Assembly: GCA_002914805.1 (NCBI GenBank)
Contig: JXTB01000020.1
Location: forward strand, 1,723,918 to 1,787,917
Origin: Parasponia andersonii
Taxonomy: Eukaryota; Streptophyta; Magnoliopsida; Rosales; Cannabaceae
Reading direction: 5' to 3'
DNA: 64,000 bases
Shown here piece after piece: positions 48,352 through 59,693 of this stretch (within the stretch, counting starts at the first letter, position 1; the number at the start of each line of letters is the position of its first letter). The notes beneath the pieces were generated by a model. The model had not been told where the DNA came from. It ran no database searches and saw only the letters and a list, made by a program, of their open reading frames with translations. The position numbers and the translations under genes are program-made.

Positions 48352-49686
48352 ATGAAGATAATTGAAGTTGAAATAGTGTCCACTTCAACTGTCAAACCAT
48401 CTTCCCCAACTCCAAGCCACCTTCGCTTTCACCAACTCTCCTTTATTGACCAACTTTGTGGCCATACCTACAACCCTTCGGTCTTGTTCTACCCTCCAAA
48501 ACCCGAGAATGAAAAAATCAGTGTAGTTGAAATATCCAAGACGCTTAAGCAATCCCTTTCCGGTGTCTTAAGCTGGTATTATCCACTAGCCGGGCGACTG
48601 AAGGATAACTCTTTTGTCGATTGCAACGACGAGGGCATTCCTTACGTCGAAGCACGAGTCAATTGCAACATTTCTGACATCATCCAAAATTCGATCCTCC
48701 ATCAACTCCACAAGTTTGTCCCTCTTGACCTAAGCGGGAAAGTTGATCTATTACTTGGCGTCCAGCTCAGTATCTTCAATTGCGGCGGGATAGCAATTGG
48801 TTCTTGTATTAGTCACAAAATCGGTGATGGTCTATCTGCTTTAATGTTCACCAAATTTTGGGCGGCGATGGTTCGAGTGGATGAAGATGGTAAATCAAAG
48901 ATGCTCATGCCACACTTTGTCTCATCCACAGTTTTCCCACCGAGGAATATGTCTTTGCTTGGTCAAGGAGTCGATATTCCAACGAAGAATCTCGTATCAA
49001 GAAGGTTTGTGATAGATTGTTCTAAGTTAGAGGCTTATAGAGAAAAGTACGCAGAAAGCCAGAAATTAGAAAATCCTCAAATGAGGCTCCCTTCTCGCCT
49101 AGAGGCCTTATCTGCATTGATATGTAGTCGTTTTATAGCTGCAACAAAAGGGCCCAATGCCGAAAAAAGGCGTTACGCTATAGCTCATGCGTTTAATCTC
49201 CGTCCAAGGATGGACCCTCCGCTCTTAGAAAATTCTTTTGGAAATATTTCTCGGACTATCATTCAACATTTGGATTTGACAAGCTGCTGTGGAGACGATA
49301 GTACTACTTACAGCCACATTGTGAAACAGATGAGAGATCTGATGAGTAGGGGTAAACAGCAAGAGTTTGTGAAGAACCTACAGAAAGGCATTGATCAAAC
49401 CTCGAATTTTTTTAAAGAACATGCTGAGGAATTTGCCAACGGAGAACTAGTTTCATTTAACTTCACTAGTTTATGTAGATTTCCACTCTATGAGGACTTT
49501 GGTTGGGGAAAGCCATCTTGGGTATCGACTAATCCCCTACCTTACAAGAACCTTATTGTGTTTGCAGACAACGAATCAGGCGATGGTATTCAAGCTTATA
49601 TCGTGTTTGAGGAACAAGATATGGCTCGATTCGAAAGCGACAAGGAGTTCCGGTCATTTCTTTCTCCACCAATTGAAAGTAATTAA
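48352..49686 (+). CDS. BAHD acyltransferase (vinorine synthase-like)
   Basis: The only intact host gene in the window: 444 residues, one exon, a usual BAHD length. BAHD enzymes transfer an acyl group from acyl-CoA to an alcohol or amine of plant secondary metabolites, in the cytosol. Visible motifs are 'YYPLAGR' (residues 76-82), the catalytic HXXXD as SHKIGDG (His155, Asp159), and the structural 'DFGWGKP' (382-388) near the C-terminus. 'NLRPRMDPPL' (282-291) is also typical. There is no signal peptide or membrane segment. An in-frame TTG at 48340 would extend the frame by four codons; ATG at 48352 (AAAATGA) is the natural start. The sequence resembles the vinorine synthase-like group; substrate cannot be told. 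Confidence 0.93.
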   Translation: MKIIEVEIVSTSTVKPSSPTPSHLRFHQLSFIDQLCGHTYNPSVLFYPPKPENEKISVVEISKTLKQSLSGVLSWYYPLAGRLKDNSFVDCNDEGIPYVEARVNCNISDIIQNSILHQLHKFVPLDLSGKVDLLLGVQLSIFNCGGIAIGSCISHKIGDGLSALMFTKFWAAMVRVDEDGKSKMLMPHFVSSTVFPPRNMSLLGQGVDIPTKNLVSRRFVIDCSKLEAYREKYAESQKLENPQMRLPSRLEALSALICSRFIAATKGPNAEKRRYAIAHAFNLRPRMDPPLLENSFGNISRTIIQHLDLTSCCGDDSTTYSHIVKQMRDLMSRGKQQEFVKNLQKGIDQTSNFFKEHAEEFANGELVSFNFTSLCRFPLYEDFGWGKPSWVSTNPLPYKNLIVFADNESGDGIQAYIVFEEQDMARFESDKEFRSFLSPPIESN

Positions 49687-50008
49687 CTGATTAAGAGTCA
49701 GGTTAATTTTTGCTTTGTGATCCAAGTGAATGTTTGGTGTATTTCAAAGAAGACTATTATGTTTTTTAATTTCCAGCAAAAACAAAAAATAATGAAGGGT
49801 AAAGGATATGCATGTATGGATTATCTTACGTTTAATTTCGTTAATGGGAACAAATATAATTATGAATATTTTCTGATGACCGCTGGTTTTCAAAGAAAAA
49901 GTTTTCAATTTGTTGTGAGATACATCGTCTATTTATTTTAGAATTGGGCTTTTTAACTAACTGCTCCAGTATGTACTTATTGAATACATAAATTATTTAT
50001 ATTAATAT
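49687..50008. other. 3' flank of the acyltransferase gene
   Basis: Probably holds the 3' untranslated region. AT-rich words such as AAATAATGAA (49786) could serve as polyadenylation signals, but no site can be fixed. Open frames here are short and unlike known proteins. Confidence 0.4.
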
Positions 50009-52046
50009 TGTTAAAACCTAACTTTTAAAGGGTTAAACAAGTAATTTCGAGCTAAGGGTAAAATTGTAAATTCAAAATTTTGAATTAATTAAATAAAAAA
50101 ACGCATTGTATGTAGACTTAATAATGTCTAGGCTTGTTTGGACTAAAGTGAAAAAGAATTTTAAAATCAAGGACCAAAGTGTAAATATTTGAGGTTGTAA
50201 ATGCAATAATAATTTAAAATTTGGGCCACAATATAATTGTGCACTGCCTACCGATGATATCGTTCTACCCCTCCTAGCCGCCTGACGCCACTTAGAGCTG
50301 GAGATTGAAGCCTTCGAAAAAGAAGTGTGCCGAATAGTTTTTCGACTGCCAAGCCACTGTTGGACGTCCTTTCATGTCACTACTAGCATGTATGGCTTCA
50401 TCTTGATGTCGTCGATCTTCTCTGGTCGGTAACTTGCCGTTAGTGAGTACTTTCTAAATTTGGCCGTTTTATAAATATTTTTAGAAAGTGACACTTTTAT
50501 AATTATTTTGTTAAGTGTTTTTTTACCCGAAATAATTATATGAGGTGAAAGAGAGATTAAAATCATGGATAATTATGATTTTTAGGTATTAAAATGGTAT
50601 CCAGAAGCATGTTATTATTGAATCGAAGAAGTGGACATTTTTCTAAATATTTAGAAAAGTGATATTTTTGTAACTTTAGGATTTTTAAGCCCGATTAAGG
50701 CTTGGGACCTCGACATTGAATTCCAACGTCAAACTTAGACTCAGTGAGGTCAAGAGACAGACTTTCATATGTAATATGACTATATTTCGAAGTGGGACCA
50801 AAGTTGAGGCATATGGCTCGTGAATAGTATCATTTTGTATGCCATGAGCCAGACCCCACATTTGACAAATTATATGTCTAGTTTAGTATTTTTGGGTACT
50901 CTGAATTCAGTGGACATCTGTTTTGCAATTTGAAACTCAGTTGAAAAAGTCACTTCTTCACTTGAGCTCATGGAATTCTCGAAACGACCGTCCGAGCACT
51001 TAAATAAGTAACAAGAGTTTCTTCAAGTATTTTTAGCTTGATATAGCTACCATCTCAAGGTACGGGTTTAATTAACTAGTTTTGTACTTGTTTGTAATTG
51101 CATTATAATTGACTTTTTGAAAAATCATTATTCACGCAATGACTTAATAAGTTGTGGAAATACATTGGATTATATTGGGAATGGACTTTGTGATTTTGTA
51201 TACATATTTTTAAATTGCGATTATAGGGTAATATAAGAGCTGCCCATGTTATAGTAAATCTCAAAATAATACCAAGTGGACTTTTGAAGCCTTGTTTGAA
51301 TATATTTTGCATGGTTATTACATATCCTCTTACATGTTGTACATACCATAGGATCACACACTTGAGTTCTATTATTGCATCATAGTAGTTTAGAAAGTTA
51401 GTGAATTGCTGTAGTGCCAGGTGAAAGACCTAAGCCCCTGCTCAGATTTTTCGTTGACACATCTCTAGGTAGTATCATGATACTAAGTATATTTGGTAAG
51501 GAGTATTATAAGGTTGTAATGGGAGGATGAGAGCTCACTCATTTACATTAGTTGATGTATGATATGTACAATCATATGTTTCTAGTTTTGGTTTTGAATG
51601 TGTACTTATTTTGGATGCCAATTGTTTTATAAACATGATTTACAAATAAATTTTGGAAAGGTATTGACCAAGCAAGTTTAGTAAAACTGCATCCAATCAA
51701 AAAGATAATTGAATTTCTACTGAGCATCTAAATACTCACCCTCTACTTCTCTCACTTTCAAGTGTTTGACTAATTAAGGTAATTGTCTTAATAAATAGAT
51801 AAATTGTGCATCTTGTGTATGCAGTTCTATTCTTCATCCCTAGTGAGAGTCTATACTCTATTAACTTTCCTTCTTTGTTCAATTATTTAGTCATAATTAG
51901 TAAAATTATTAAGTGGGTGTATGAGGACGGTTTTGTTATTAATATTAGAACTTGAAACTATAAGTGATTTAACGTGAATTATTTTGAACGTTAGACTAAA
52001 AGTTTTCAGTTGAACTTAATTTATCAAAATTTATGATTTCTCAACA
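50009..52046 (+). repeat. Candidate solo LTR, gypsy type, ~2 kb
   Basis: It starts TGTTAAAACC and ends TCTCAACA, which are roughly inverted ends. The flanks AATAT (50004-50008) and AGTAT (52047-52051) match at four of five bases. Internal blocks match the long LTR at 1100-3240 in reverse orientation (near 50870-50960), so the two belong to related gypsy families. There is no coding region and no second LTR. It lies only 320 bp after the acyltransferase stop codon. The ends are less sure than the identity. Confidence 0.5.
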
Positions 52047-52884
52047 AGTATCCAAACGAGATAGTTGGAAATTTTCTTAAACTTTAACAATATTTTTCTT
52101 AAATATTTAAAACTAATAAGAATTTTTAATATTTATGGAATTCATAATTATTTGAAGACTAAAATAAAATTATCTAATATTTAATTTCTTCTAATTTCAT
52201 AAAATTAATATTTTATTATGTTTTCATTTTAAATTGTTAAAAATCACCATTTTGGATTTGATATATAACTATCAGTACTGCTGTACCACCATGGATACTA
52301 ACACATTTAGTTCACAGGAAGCATATCTTAATAAGTACTGCTATTATGCATCGTTGGCGTTATTGTAAATATTGTTGCAAATAAAATCATTCTCCACATA
52401 CAGCTGTAAGCATGCATCACTCCGTATTTGTTTTCGGCGTCTTTAAGAAACTGGCATACTAATCCTTAACCAGATTTCAGATCAGTACTTATAATCAGGT
52501 TTAAGACAACAAATAATTCATTTTAAAAAATGTTTTCCATCTCAATTGAGATAAATAAAAATTTAAAAAGACGAAATTCAATTTTAAATGATAAAATTTC
52601 AAAAAAAAATGAAAATCCTGGATTTTAATAGTTTTTTAAACATCTCATATTTATTAAGAAAAATATCACTTTTTTAAAATATTTAAAAAATACTACACTT
52701 TACTCATTGATGAGGTAATAATTGATCAAGTTATTTGAGATATTGTATTTTTGTGATTCAATTGGTTACTCCAAGTTATCTGGCTGACTACTTTGAAATT
52801 CACCTTTGAAAAATACTAATTTTGATGAAAAATTAGTTATTTTGTACATATCTTTTAAAAGTAGTACAGTTCTAAGTTAACTTT
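52047..52884. other. Intergenic, nothing recognised
   Basis: AT-rich DNA between the candidate solo LTR and CACTA fragment 3. No supported feature. Confidence 0.45.
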
Positions 52885-54605
52885 ATAAAATGATTTGCTT
52901 CTAAATACGTTCGAGATCTTTCATCTTTCTATAAGTTTCAATTCTTGCATTTGACAACATTCTCAATGCATCAACAAAAGAGTTTAAGTATACATCAATT
53001 TCGTTATCACGTTGTTTGGACTAGAATTATCCAATGTTATTATCATGAATCTTCTATTCATGCACAACGAGAGTGGAATATTAATATAAATTACAAGTAA
53101 ATTTGCCAACTACTATGTTTACTACTCAAGGTATTTTGAGGATTTATCCCGTCTAAAGAACCTAAAGTTTATTGGTCATTCCCAAAATTAGGCCACATAA
53201 CATCAACTTACTTCCACGACGGAGAATCTACTGGATCAGAAATCCCACCATTTGCATGTGATATCAAGGTTTCATTCTTTTTGGTATTTTAAAACAACCT
53301 TTTAAACCATGGAACCCAAGACCTTTGCAAGAATCCCAATTTTTTCTTTAGTCACATTTTTGTTTCTTTCATTTAGACTCGCTACAGATTGGACAACTAC
53401 TTGCATCAATAAACTCGTATAAAATGTAATTACTAGATGTTGACGGAAGTTTTGTCAACAACAAATTTGGAAAAATTGTAAAATATGACTTGTGTGTGAA
53501 AATAGTTAATTAATCAAAGCAAATAAAGAGACAAGAATTTTATAGTGGTTCAGCTCCAAAAAAGATGAGCCTACGTCCACTGTTTTTTACTATTTATCTG
53601 GAGAATTACAAGAGCTCAAAATTACAATATATTATCCGAAAAGAAGAAGAAAGAGTCTAAAAAGTTCCCAAAAGATTTAAAAGATAAAATATCAAAGATC
53701 CCCTACTGAAACATTGAACTCCCTTTATATAGGTGATGATAGCTCAATGTTTCCCAATTGTGAGAATGAGTAATAGTATAATTAGAAAATACAATTCGAG
53801 TAACAATATAACTAGGTAATAACTTAAATAAAATGACTGGTCGATCTTTAAAAAGAAACTTTTGTTTCCATTTCTTTGTAGGTTACTCGTTTGATGAAGC
53901 TTAGTCTAGTTTCCTTTTCATTTTGGTCGCACTTAACTCGTTCAGAGGAGGTGGTACTAACTTATGCGGTGGAAGTCGCACTTAACTCTTTCGGAGGAGG
54001 TCGCACTAATTTATGCGGTGGAGGTCGCACTTAACTCTTTCAGAGGAGGTCGCACTTAGTCTTACTCATGCGACCTGACACGTTCACTTGGTCAACTTTT
54101 CTCTTTTTGGCATCGACCAACATATAGGATTTTAGACCGCACAACACTAGACATGCATGATTATTTTGATGATTCATCACATGTGTGCACATAGTATTTT
54201 TTACATTTAATTATATATTTGAAGTATATTGCCAAATAAGTTTAATAATTAAAAGGCAAAAAAAAAAAAAAACTGTTGTCACTTCAACCGTTTCAAGCCT
54301 TTAAATTATACAATCTAAATAAAGATGGTAATTTTTGTAAACTTTAAACATTGGAGATATAAAGATTTTTTCCTCAAGTAACTTCTCAAACTTTATTGGA
54401 TGTTTTGCAAAATTCTTTTCTACACCATAAGTCGTTTCTATAATTTGACCATCAAAGTCATTAGAAATACTTTTAATTTCTCTTTTGGGAAGCAAGTTAC
54501 TTTTTGATGATTTACATGCTGCCTATTCTCCATGTCAAAATTATTTTATGTAACCTTGGCCTATCTTGATAAAATAAAGATATTCTTTTACATTTAGAAT
54601 ATTAA
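52885..54605 (-). mobile_element. CACTA fragment 3 (TNP2 part), split by a solo LTR
   Basis: Minus-strand translation gives TNP2 pieces on both sides of the solo LTR. At 54495-54301 there is an N-terminal segment ('FEKLLEEKIFISPMFKV'). At 53430-52885 there are 'DASSCPICSE', 'DGINPQNTLSSKHSSWQ' and 'LRMLSNARIETY', in family order. Stops and frameshifts are frequent. Neither end of the element is visible: the upper side is cut by the end of CACTA element 4 at 54609, the lower side fades near 52885. Confidence 0.65.
53438..54146 (-). mobile_element. Solo LTR of the Tat-like gypsy family
   Basis: 709 bp. On the minus strand it starts TGTTGTGCGGTCTAAAATCC and ends CCGTCAACA, flanked by an exact CTAGA on both sides (53433-53437 and 54147-54151). 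It aligns with both LTRs of the element at 10401-17997, including the GTGCGACCTCC repeats (53925-54060) and the TATA box. It shows that family LTRs are about 700 bp. It is inserted in CACTA fragment 3 and must be younger than it. Unequal recombination between two LTRs is the usual origin. Confidence 0.92.
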
Positions 54606-55176
54606 GCTCACTATAAGAAAATTGGAATAGAGCAGAAACATTTATCCCCACTTTAAAGTAAAATATCGCCAACTTTAGATATAAAGCAGCGATAATATCC
54701 TGTTTTAAAGTTGCTACTAAAAGTTCACTGGTATACAACGACAATTTCGAAATTATCACCCACATATAGTAATTTATTGTCGCCGCTTTAGATAGAATTT
54801 TTATTTTTATTAAATAATTAATTGAATTAATGACCGCCACTTTATATGATTTTTTCAAATAAATAAAGCTTTCAAATTTAAACAAATAAAAATTACATTA
54901 AGATAAACCAAATAAATTAATATTTAATAAAAAATAAATAAAGTAATATTTTAAATGATATTAATATTAAAAAGAGTTATCGAAAACTAAAAATATATAA
55001 AGTTGTCCAAAACTAAAATCATATAGAATTGTCCAAAGCTAAAAGCAAGTCTATAATCCTAAGTCCTCATCCTCAGTTTTTTCATTTTCATCTTCTTGAT
55101 GAGTCAATCAAGGTGGAGGAGTGGCATAATGAGAAAGCAGTATTAAGGGTAGGGATATCATGCCATGATATCGAAG

Positions 55177-55262
55177 TGGACTCTAGATGGAGATAGCTAG
55201 GGCTAGGCATACTGACATTTGGACTCTAGATGGAGATAGCTAGGGCTAGGCATACTGACATT
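55177..55262. repeat. Perfect 43-bp tandem duplication
   Basis: 55177-55219 and 55220-55262 are identical, each starting TGGACTCTAGATGG and ending ATACTGACATT. It lies in the 3' part of CACTA element 4. Exact identity points to a recent duplication. Confidence 0.95.
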
Positions 55263-55489
55263 CGACACTATATATGAAAAAATCGTCTATATATATGCTA
55301 TCTATACAACCTGAGCCTCTATTGATTGCTATTGTTGAGTAATCAACTTTTGAGTAGCCACCTCTCGCTGCTGGGTTGTTGTTATATTCTATGGGCTCTC
55401 TGTATGTATCACTAGATATCCTCAGATACTAGAGCTAGAAACTCTGGTGGAGCCATTCTACTACTAGAAGCAGATTTACTCAACTTACG

Positions 55490-56110
55490 TTTGATATCCC
55501 TCCTAAATTTGTGATATGTACCAGGAATCTCATCTATAATATGAGTATGATTGACAGAAGCAGATGAGCTCGAACTAGATTAGGAAGATACTTGAGACTG
55601 AGTGTATTAAATATCACTCATCTTATTCTGCATAAAGATTAAAATTAGTATTCTAAGAAAAGTGAATTTTTTTTAAAAAAATTAATTAGTTACATACGTA
55701 ATTGGCCTCAAACTATGCATTCGACCATCCAGTCTACTAAGTGAAGTTACGGTAAGTTGAAGCTTGCTAGTTCTAGGATTGTGCTGCAAAAATATTTAAT
55801 ATTACATAATTTATTATTAAAATTTAATATCTAAAAAAGAAAAAGTAGTATAAGAAAAATCACAGTTTTATTAACTTTTTATATCTTTTGTGAGTAATGG
55901 AAACGACTCCATATTTGCTTACTGCTAATTGACGCACCTTATTTGCAATATTTCTTTCAGACATCACCTATAAGAAAAAAATTAATTATAATATGGTATT
56001 TTATTACTTAATAATAAATAAATAATTCATAACTATACACTAATCCTTAACTTTGGAGAGTTAAAAAGTTGTAATAATACCTCCATGTTATGGCATTCGG
56101 TACTTTAGAA
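55490..56110 (-). pseudogene. Transposase_24-like remnant (CACTA 4)
   Basis: Minus-strand translation has 'WIEKNALDLATTRSKVPNA' (near 56120), 'MSERNIANKVRQLAVSKYG' (near 55930), and a Ser-rich 'SSSSASVNHTHIIDEIPGTY' (near 55540) followed by a basic segment. The SERNIANK block resembles the 'NKANR' motif of Ptta/En/Spm plant transposase domains. It is broken and split by intron-like AT-rich DNA. Confidence 0.4.
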
Positions 56111-56916
56111 CGTGTCGTGGCCAAGTCAAGAGCATTCTTTTCAATCCAACGGGGCTTAAAATGCTCATTAAGATTAGTCTTCAAGTTGCTATATATGTCA
56201 AATCTTCATTGTCTTTGTCAAGATATTTGTATTCAAAAAATTCCTACAATTATAAAAATTATGATTACATTAAAAGTAAATACAAAATTCATAAAATTTA
56301 ATAAATATGACCTATTTATTACCTCGACAATAGGAATGATCTTCCCTTTTTGCGTAGCTAGAACCGACTTCCAATTTTTGTTTCAAGGATCCATATTCAA
56401 TTAAACAAGCACTCAAATCAAAGGGGGAAGTATTTTTAAAAAATCATCGACTAGGCATTAAGTGTCTCCTACCTTGTTGAATTTTAGAGGAAGGGGATTC
56501 TTTCCCTTTTCCTTAAACAACTGGCGTAAGTTCAGTGACCTATTCTTCGATCTCACATTCCTCCTAATAGGTTTTGCGAAATAAGTAAGTGTATTAGCAA
56601 GTAGTGTCTACATGTACAAAGTAATAAAAAAGTAAAAAATTTAATATATAACAAACAATACCTGAGTTGCACCACTGAAGGACTCTAGTAGGACGCCATG
56701 GAGGGTCAGCACCTCTATTACCACCATGATAGCTAGGCTTAACAACGACCATGATTATATGCATATAATAATGACAAATATATTATAATTAAAACGTATA
56801 GAGGAATATTGAAATTAAATTCTACAAAGTTAATCATTAATAGCATAAATGATCTTTTACACGAGTAAGAATAAAAATAAACGACAATGTTAATCGCTAT
56901 CAAACTCGCTACTAGA

Positions 56917-57132
56917 CTAAATTTCATCTACATCATCATCACTTTTATTGTCATCTTTCTCAAACTTTTTTTCTTCATAATCTAATATTGTATCATCTTC
57001 AAGTTCAATATCATCTATGAAATCATCCTCTCCATGTTCAGCGTTAGTGTTTACATTGTTTGAAATGTGAACATGAGATATCAGGTTTTCTGGAGGAATC
57101 GAAATGGGCTCTAGATGTCCAAGGTCAACCAT
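56917..57132 (-). pseudogene. Acidic segment downstream of DUF4216 (CACTA 4)
   Basis: Seventy-one residues are open, very rich in Asp and Glu at the C-terminal end ('DDFIDDIELEDDTILDYEE'). Its position just after DUF4216 fits the acidic linker often seen there in CACTA proteins. Nothing more specific can be read. Confidence 0.45.
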
Positions 57133-57189
57133 TAGAATAAAATTAGAGGAGTACAGATCCTACAGCACATTCAGCTCAGTATCGGTCTC

Positions 57190-57640
57190 GTCATTGTTTG
57201 TAATATCCCAGCCACTACGTTGAATCAAGTGTCCAACAATTTTTCATTTAGGGCCGTGCAACAAATCGTCTATATAGATTGCTTTGCTTGAAAAATAAGA
57301 ATGTAAGGTTCATCTTTGTACCATTCGGAATTAATTACAATACCAGTAATATTTTTATCCGTTCATAGCTTCTTCTTCGGAGGGTCAGTGTGGAACTATT
57401 TACTATTGAACATGGTGACAAGCAATTGGTTCAAGAAAGTGAACTCTTGTATTTCTTCTAGATGCCTATAAATTGTATTGTCATTAAGTCCTGGAATACA
57501 AACTCTATTATTCTGAATTTTATATCTAGAGTTTCGATTATGTGTTACGAACCGGACACCGTTTATAGCACATGCAAAGTAGGACAAGCTTTGGTATCTG
57601 AACAAAATGTTGAAATTTTGTCCAGATGCCAAAGTGTATA
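57190..57640 (-). pseudogene. DUF4216 segment of CACTA 4
   Basis: 'SLSYFACAINGVRFVTHNR', 'KIQNNRVCIPG', 'IYRHLEEIQEFTF' and then 'WYKDEPYILISSKAIYI' follow one another on the minus strand. They correspond block by block to the DUF4216 segment of CACTA 2 (31834-32277). Confidence 0.65.
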
Positions 57641-57899
57641 ACTCATTGATTGCTTCAGGACTGACATTTTTTCATAGATGATACATTTGATAATCAACAT
57701 ATATCATAAAATTAACTACAATAACAACAATTTAAGTAATTCTATCAAAATAGACAAAACTATACCATTGTATAAAACTAAGATAGAAACTCTAATTTTT
57801 GGATTTCATCCAAGTTACTACCATCTTTTTGTTGAAGCTCTCTCATATATTCATTAATAAAGAGTATAATATCGAGATTAATAAATTGACTCAATTAGT

Positions 57900-58545
57900 G
57901 AACAAATTCTGTAAGTAAATCCAAATATAAACTAATAACACTTACTCCAAATAAATCTGAATATCAGGAGAGTTGTTCAATATATACCATTGAGCCTTCT
58001 TACGTAGGTGATTATTAAGATAGACAATATTTTTTTTACCAATTGGATGGCAACATGATTGAAAAATTGACAAAGTCGACTCTAGATCATTTTAAACAGA
58101 ATCCTCATTCCTTTCTAGCCGATTGAACTTAATCTCGACTTCTTGTAAGTACATTGAGCAAAAAGTCAAAGTTTTATCAACAACATAATTTTCAACAATT
58201 GAACCCTCTGGTTATGCTTGATTTTTTACATAGTTGTTTAACTTCTTTATATAGTGCTCATGAGGATACATCCATCTATAATAAACAGCCCCTCCAAGTA
58301 ATGCCTCTTTTGGTAAAAGAATCATCAAGTATACCATGACATCTCAAAAAGTAGGAGGACATATATACTCAAGCTTGCAAAGAATGAGAGCACTATCATC
58401 ATTAGATTTCTCAAAGTCTTTAACATTTAGAGTCGTTGCACAAATTAGTTGGAAGAAGTTATATAACTCAGTTACTATGGATGAGATCTCTTTATTCACA
58501 AAAGGACAAATTTCCAGTGCCAACAGAGTACGTGTTTATTATGAT
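57900..58545 (-). pseudogene. DUF4218 (TNP2 C-terminal) segment of CACTA 4
   Basis: On the minus strand: 'ISSIVTELYNFFQLICATTL', 'ALILCKLEYICPPTF', 'LLPKEALLGGAVYYRWMYP' and 'NNYVKNQA.PEGSIVENY'. This matches the C-terminal half of the TNP2 protein of CACTA 2 (29770-31330). At least two stops and a frameshift are visible. The upstream half lies beyond the insertion at 58553-60857. Confidence 0.75.
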
Positions 58546-58552
58546 AATTGAT

Positions 58553-59653
58553 ATATATATATATATATATCTCTTAACTGACCAATAAATAAATAAATAA
58601 TTTACATACGTAGTGAAAGGACTATTCTTATTCGAGGAAAAAATTGATGTGCTTATGGGCAAAGGGTTCAAATTTTATTTTTTTGAATTCATTAAAAATC
58701 TATATAGATGTGCATATATATATATGTGAAATAATTGTTGGTTGTGGTAGTAGACATAATACTGAATTATATTTGGATCTTATTGCCAAAGTTCTTTTAT
58801 TAAATAATGTTGATTGTAATTATTGAATTGTCTATATTTTAATACAAATATAAATTATTAGTATTTATCCCCATGAGACCAAACCACTGCCTTACTTTGT
58901 TTGGGAAAAATAAAAATCCCTTGTCGGCGAAAAAGAAAAGAAAAAAGAAACAACTTTTATCTTCCTTCCATTAATTAGACAACACACTTTGAACCTCTTT
59001 CTTTCATTAGCTATATCACCTTAGTTAAATAGTGAGAGAAGCCAAAAATAAACTCAAGCCTTCCCCTAATTAAAGAGAATTGTATTACTTATTTTTCAAG
59101 CTCATGTACTAAACTACTGATTAGGTTAGCATTGTAATCAACAACAAGGTAAAAGAATATCTATGAATTCTATGTGCTTAATTAATATTCTTTAGATACT
59201 TTTAGTTATTTGATATACTAAATTAGAATTATATATATATATGTTCCTTAAGGTGAAAATTGTTGCTATAATATACATGGCTACTTATATCTATATATAG
59301 GGATATATCTACTTATTCATATAGAGAGAGAAAGGATGTAAATGACTATAGTTCAACATATTATTGTCTATTTTATGAGTTTAGTACTATTGGATCTTAA
59401 CAACTAGTTGATTTGAATTGACCTTTATGTATATATATTGAACTTTTACTACCAACTATATAAGAATTTAATGTCTATTATCTTGAAGGTATGAATTTAT
59501 GCTCAGAATTCTATTAAATGTAGCCTTAGAGAGATTTTCTCTAGAAATTGAGTCTAAGGATTTTTCCAGCTTGTGTTATTATTAGATGAGAATAATTATT
59601 CAAATAAGAAGTGAAAGATTATTGGAGAAATCTAATGCTTGATGGTAATGATT

Positions 59654-59693
<40 letters not shown>

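Noticed and set aside
56090-56404. 104-codon plus-strand open frame
   Set aside because: It is the shadow of the minus-strand CACTA 4 coding trace and has no recognisable domain.
59500-59570. microRNA-like hairpin around GAGAGATTTTCTC
   Set aside because: The stem is short and matches no miRNA family known to me; nothing supports processing.
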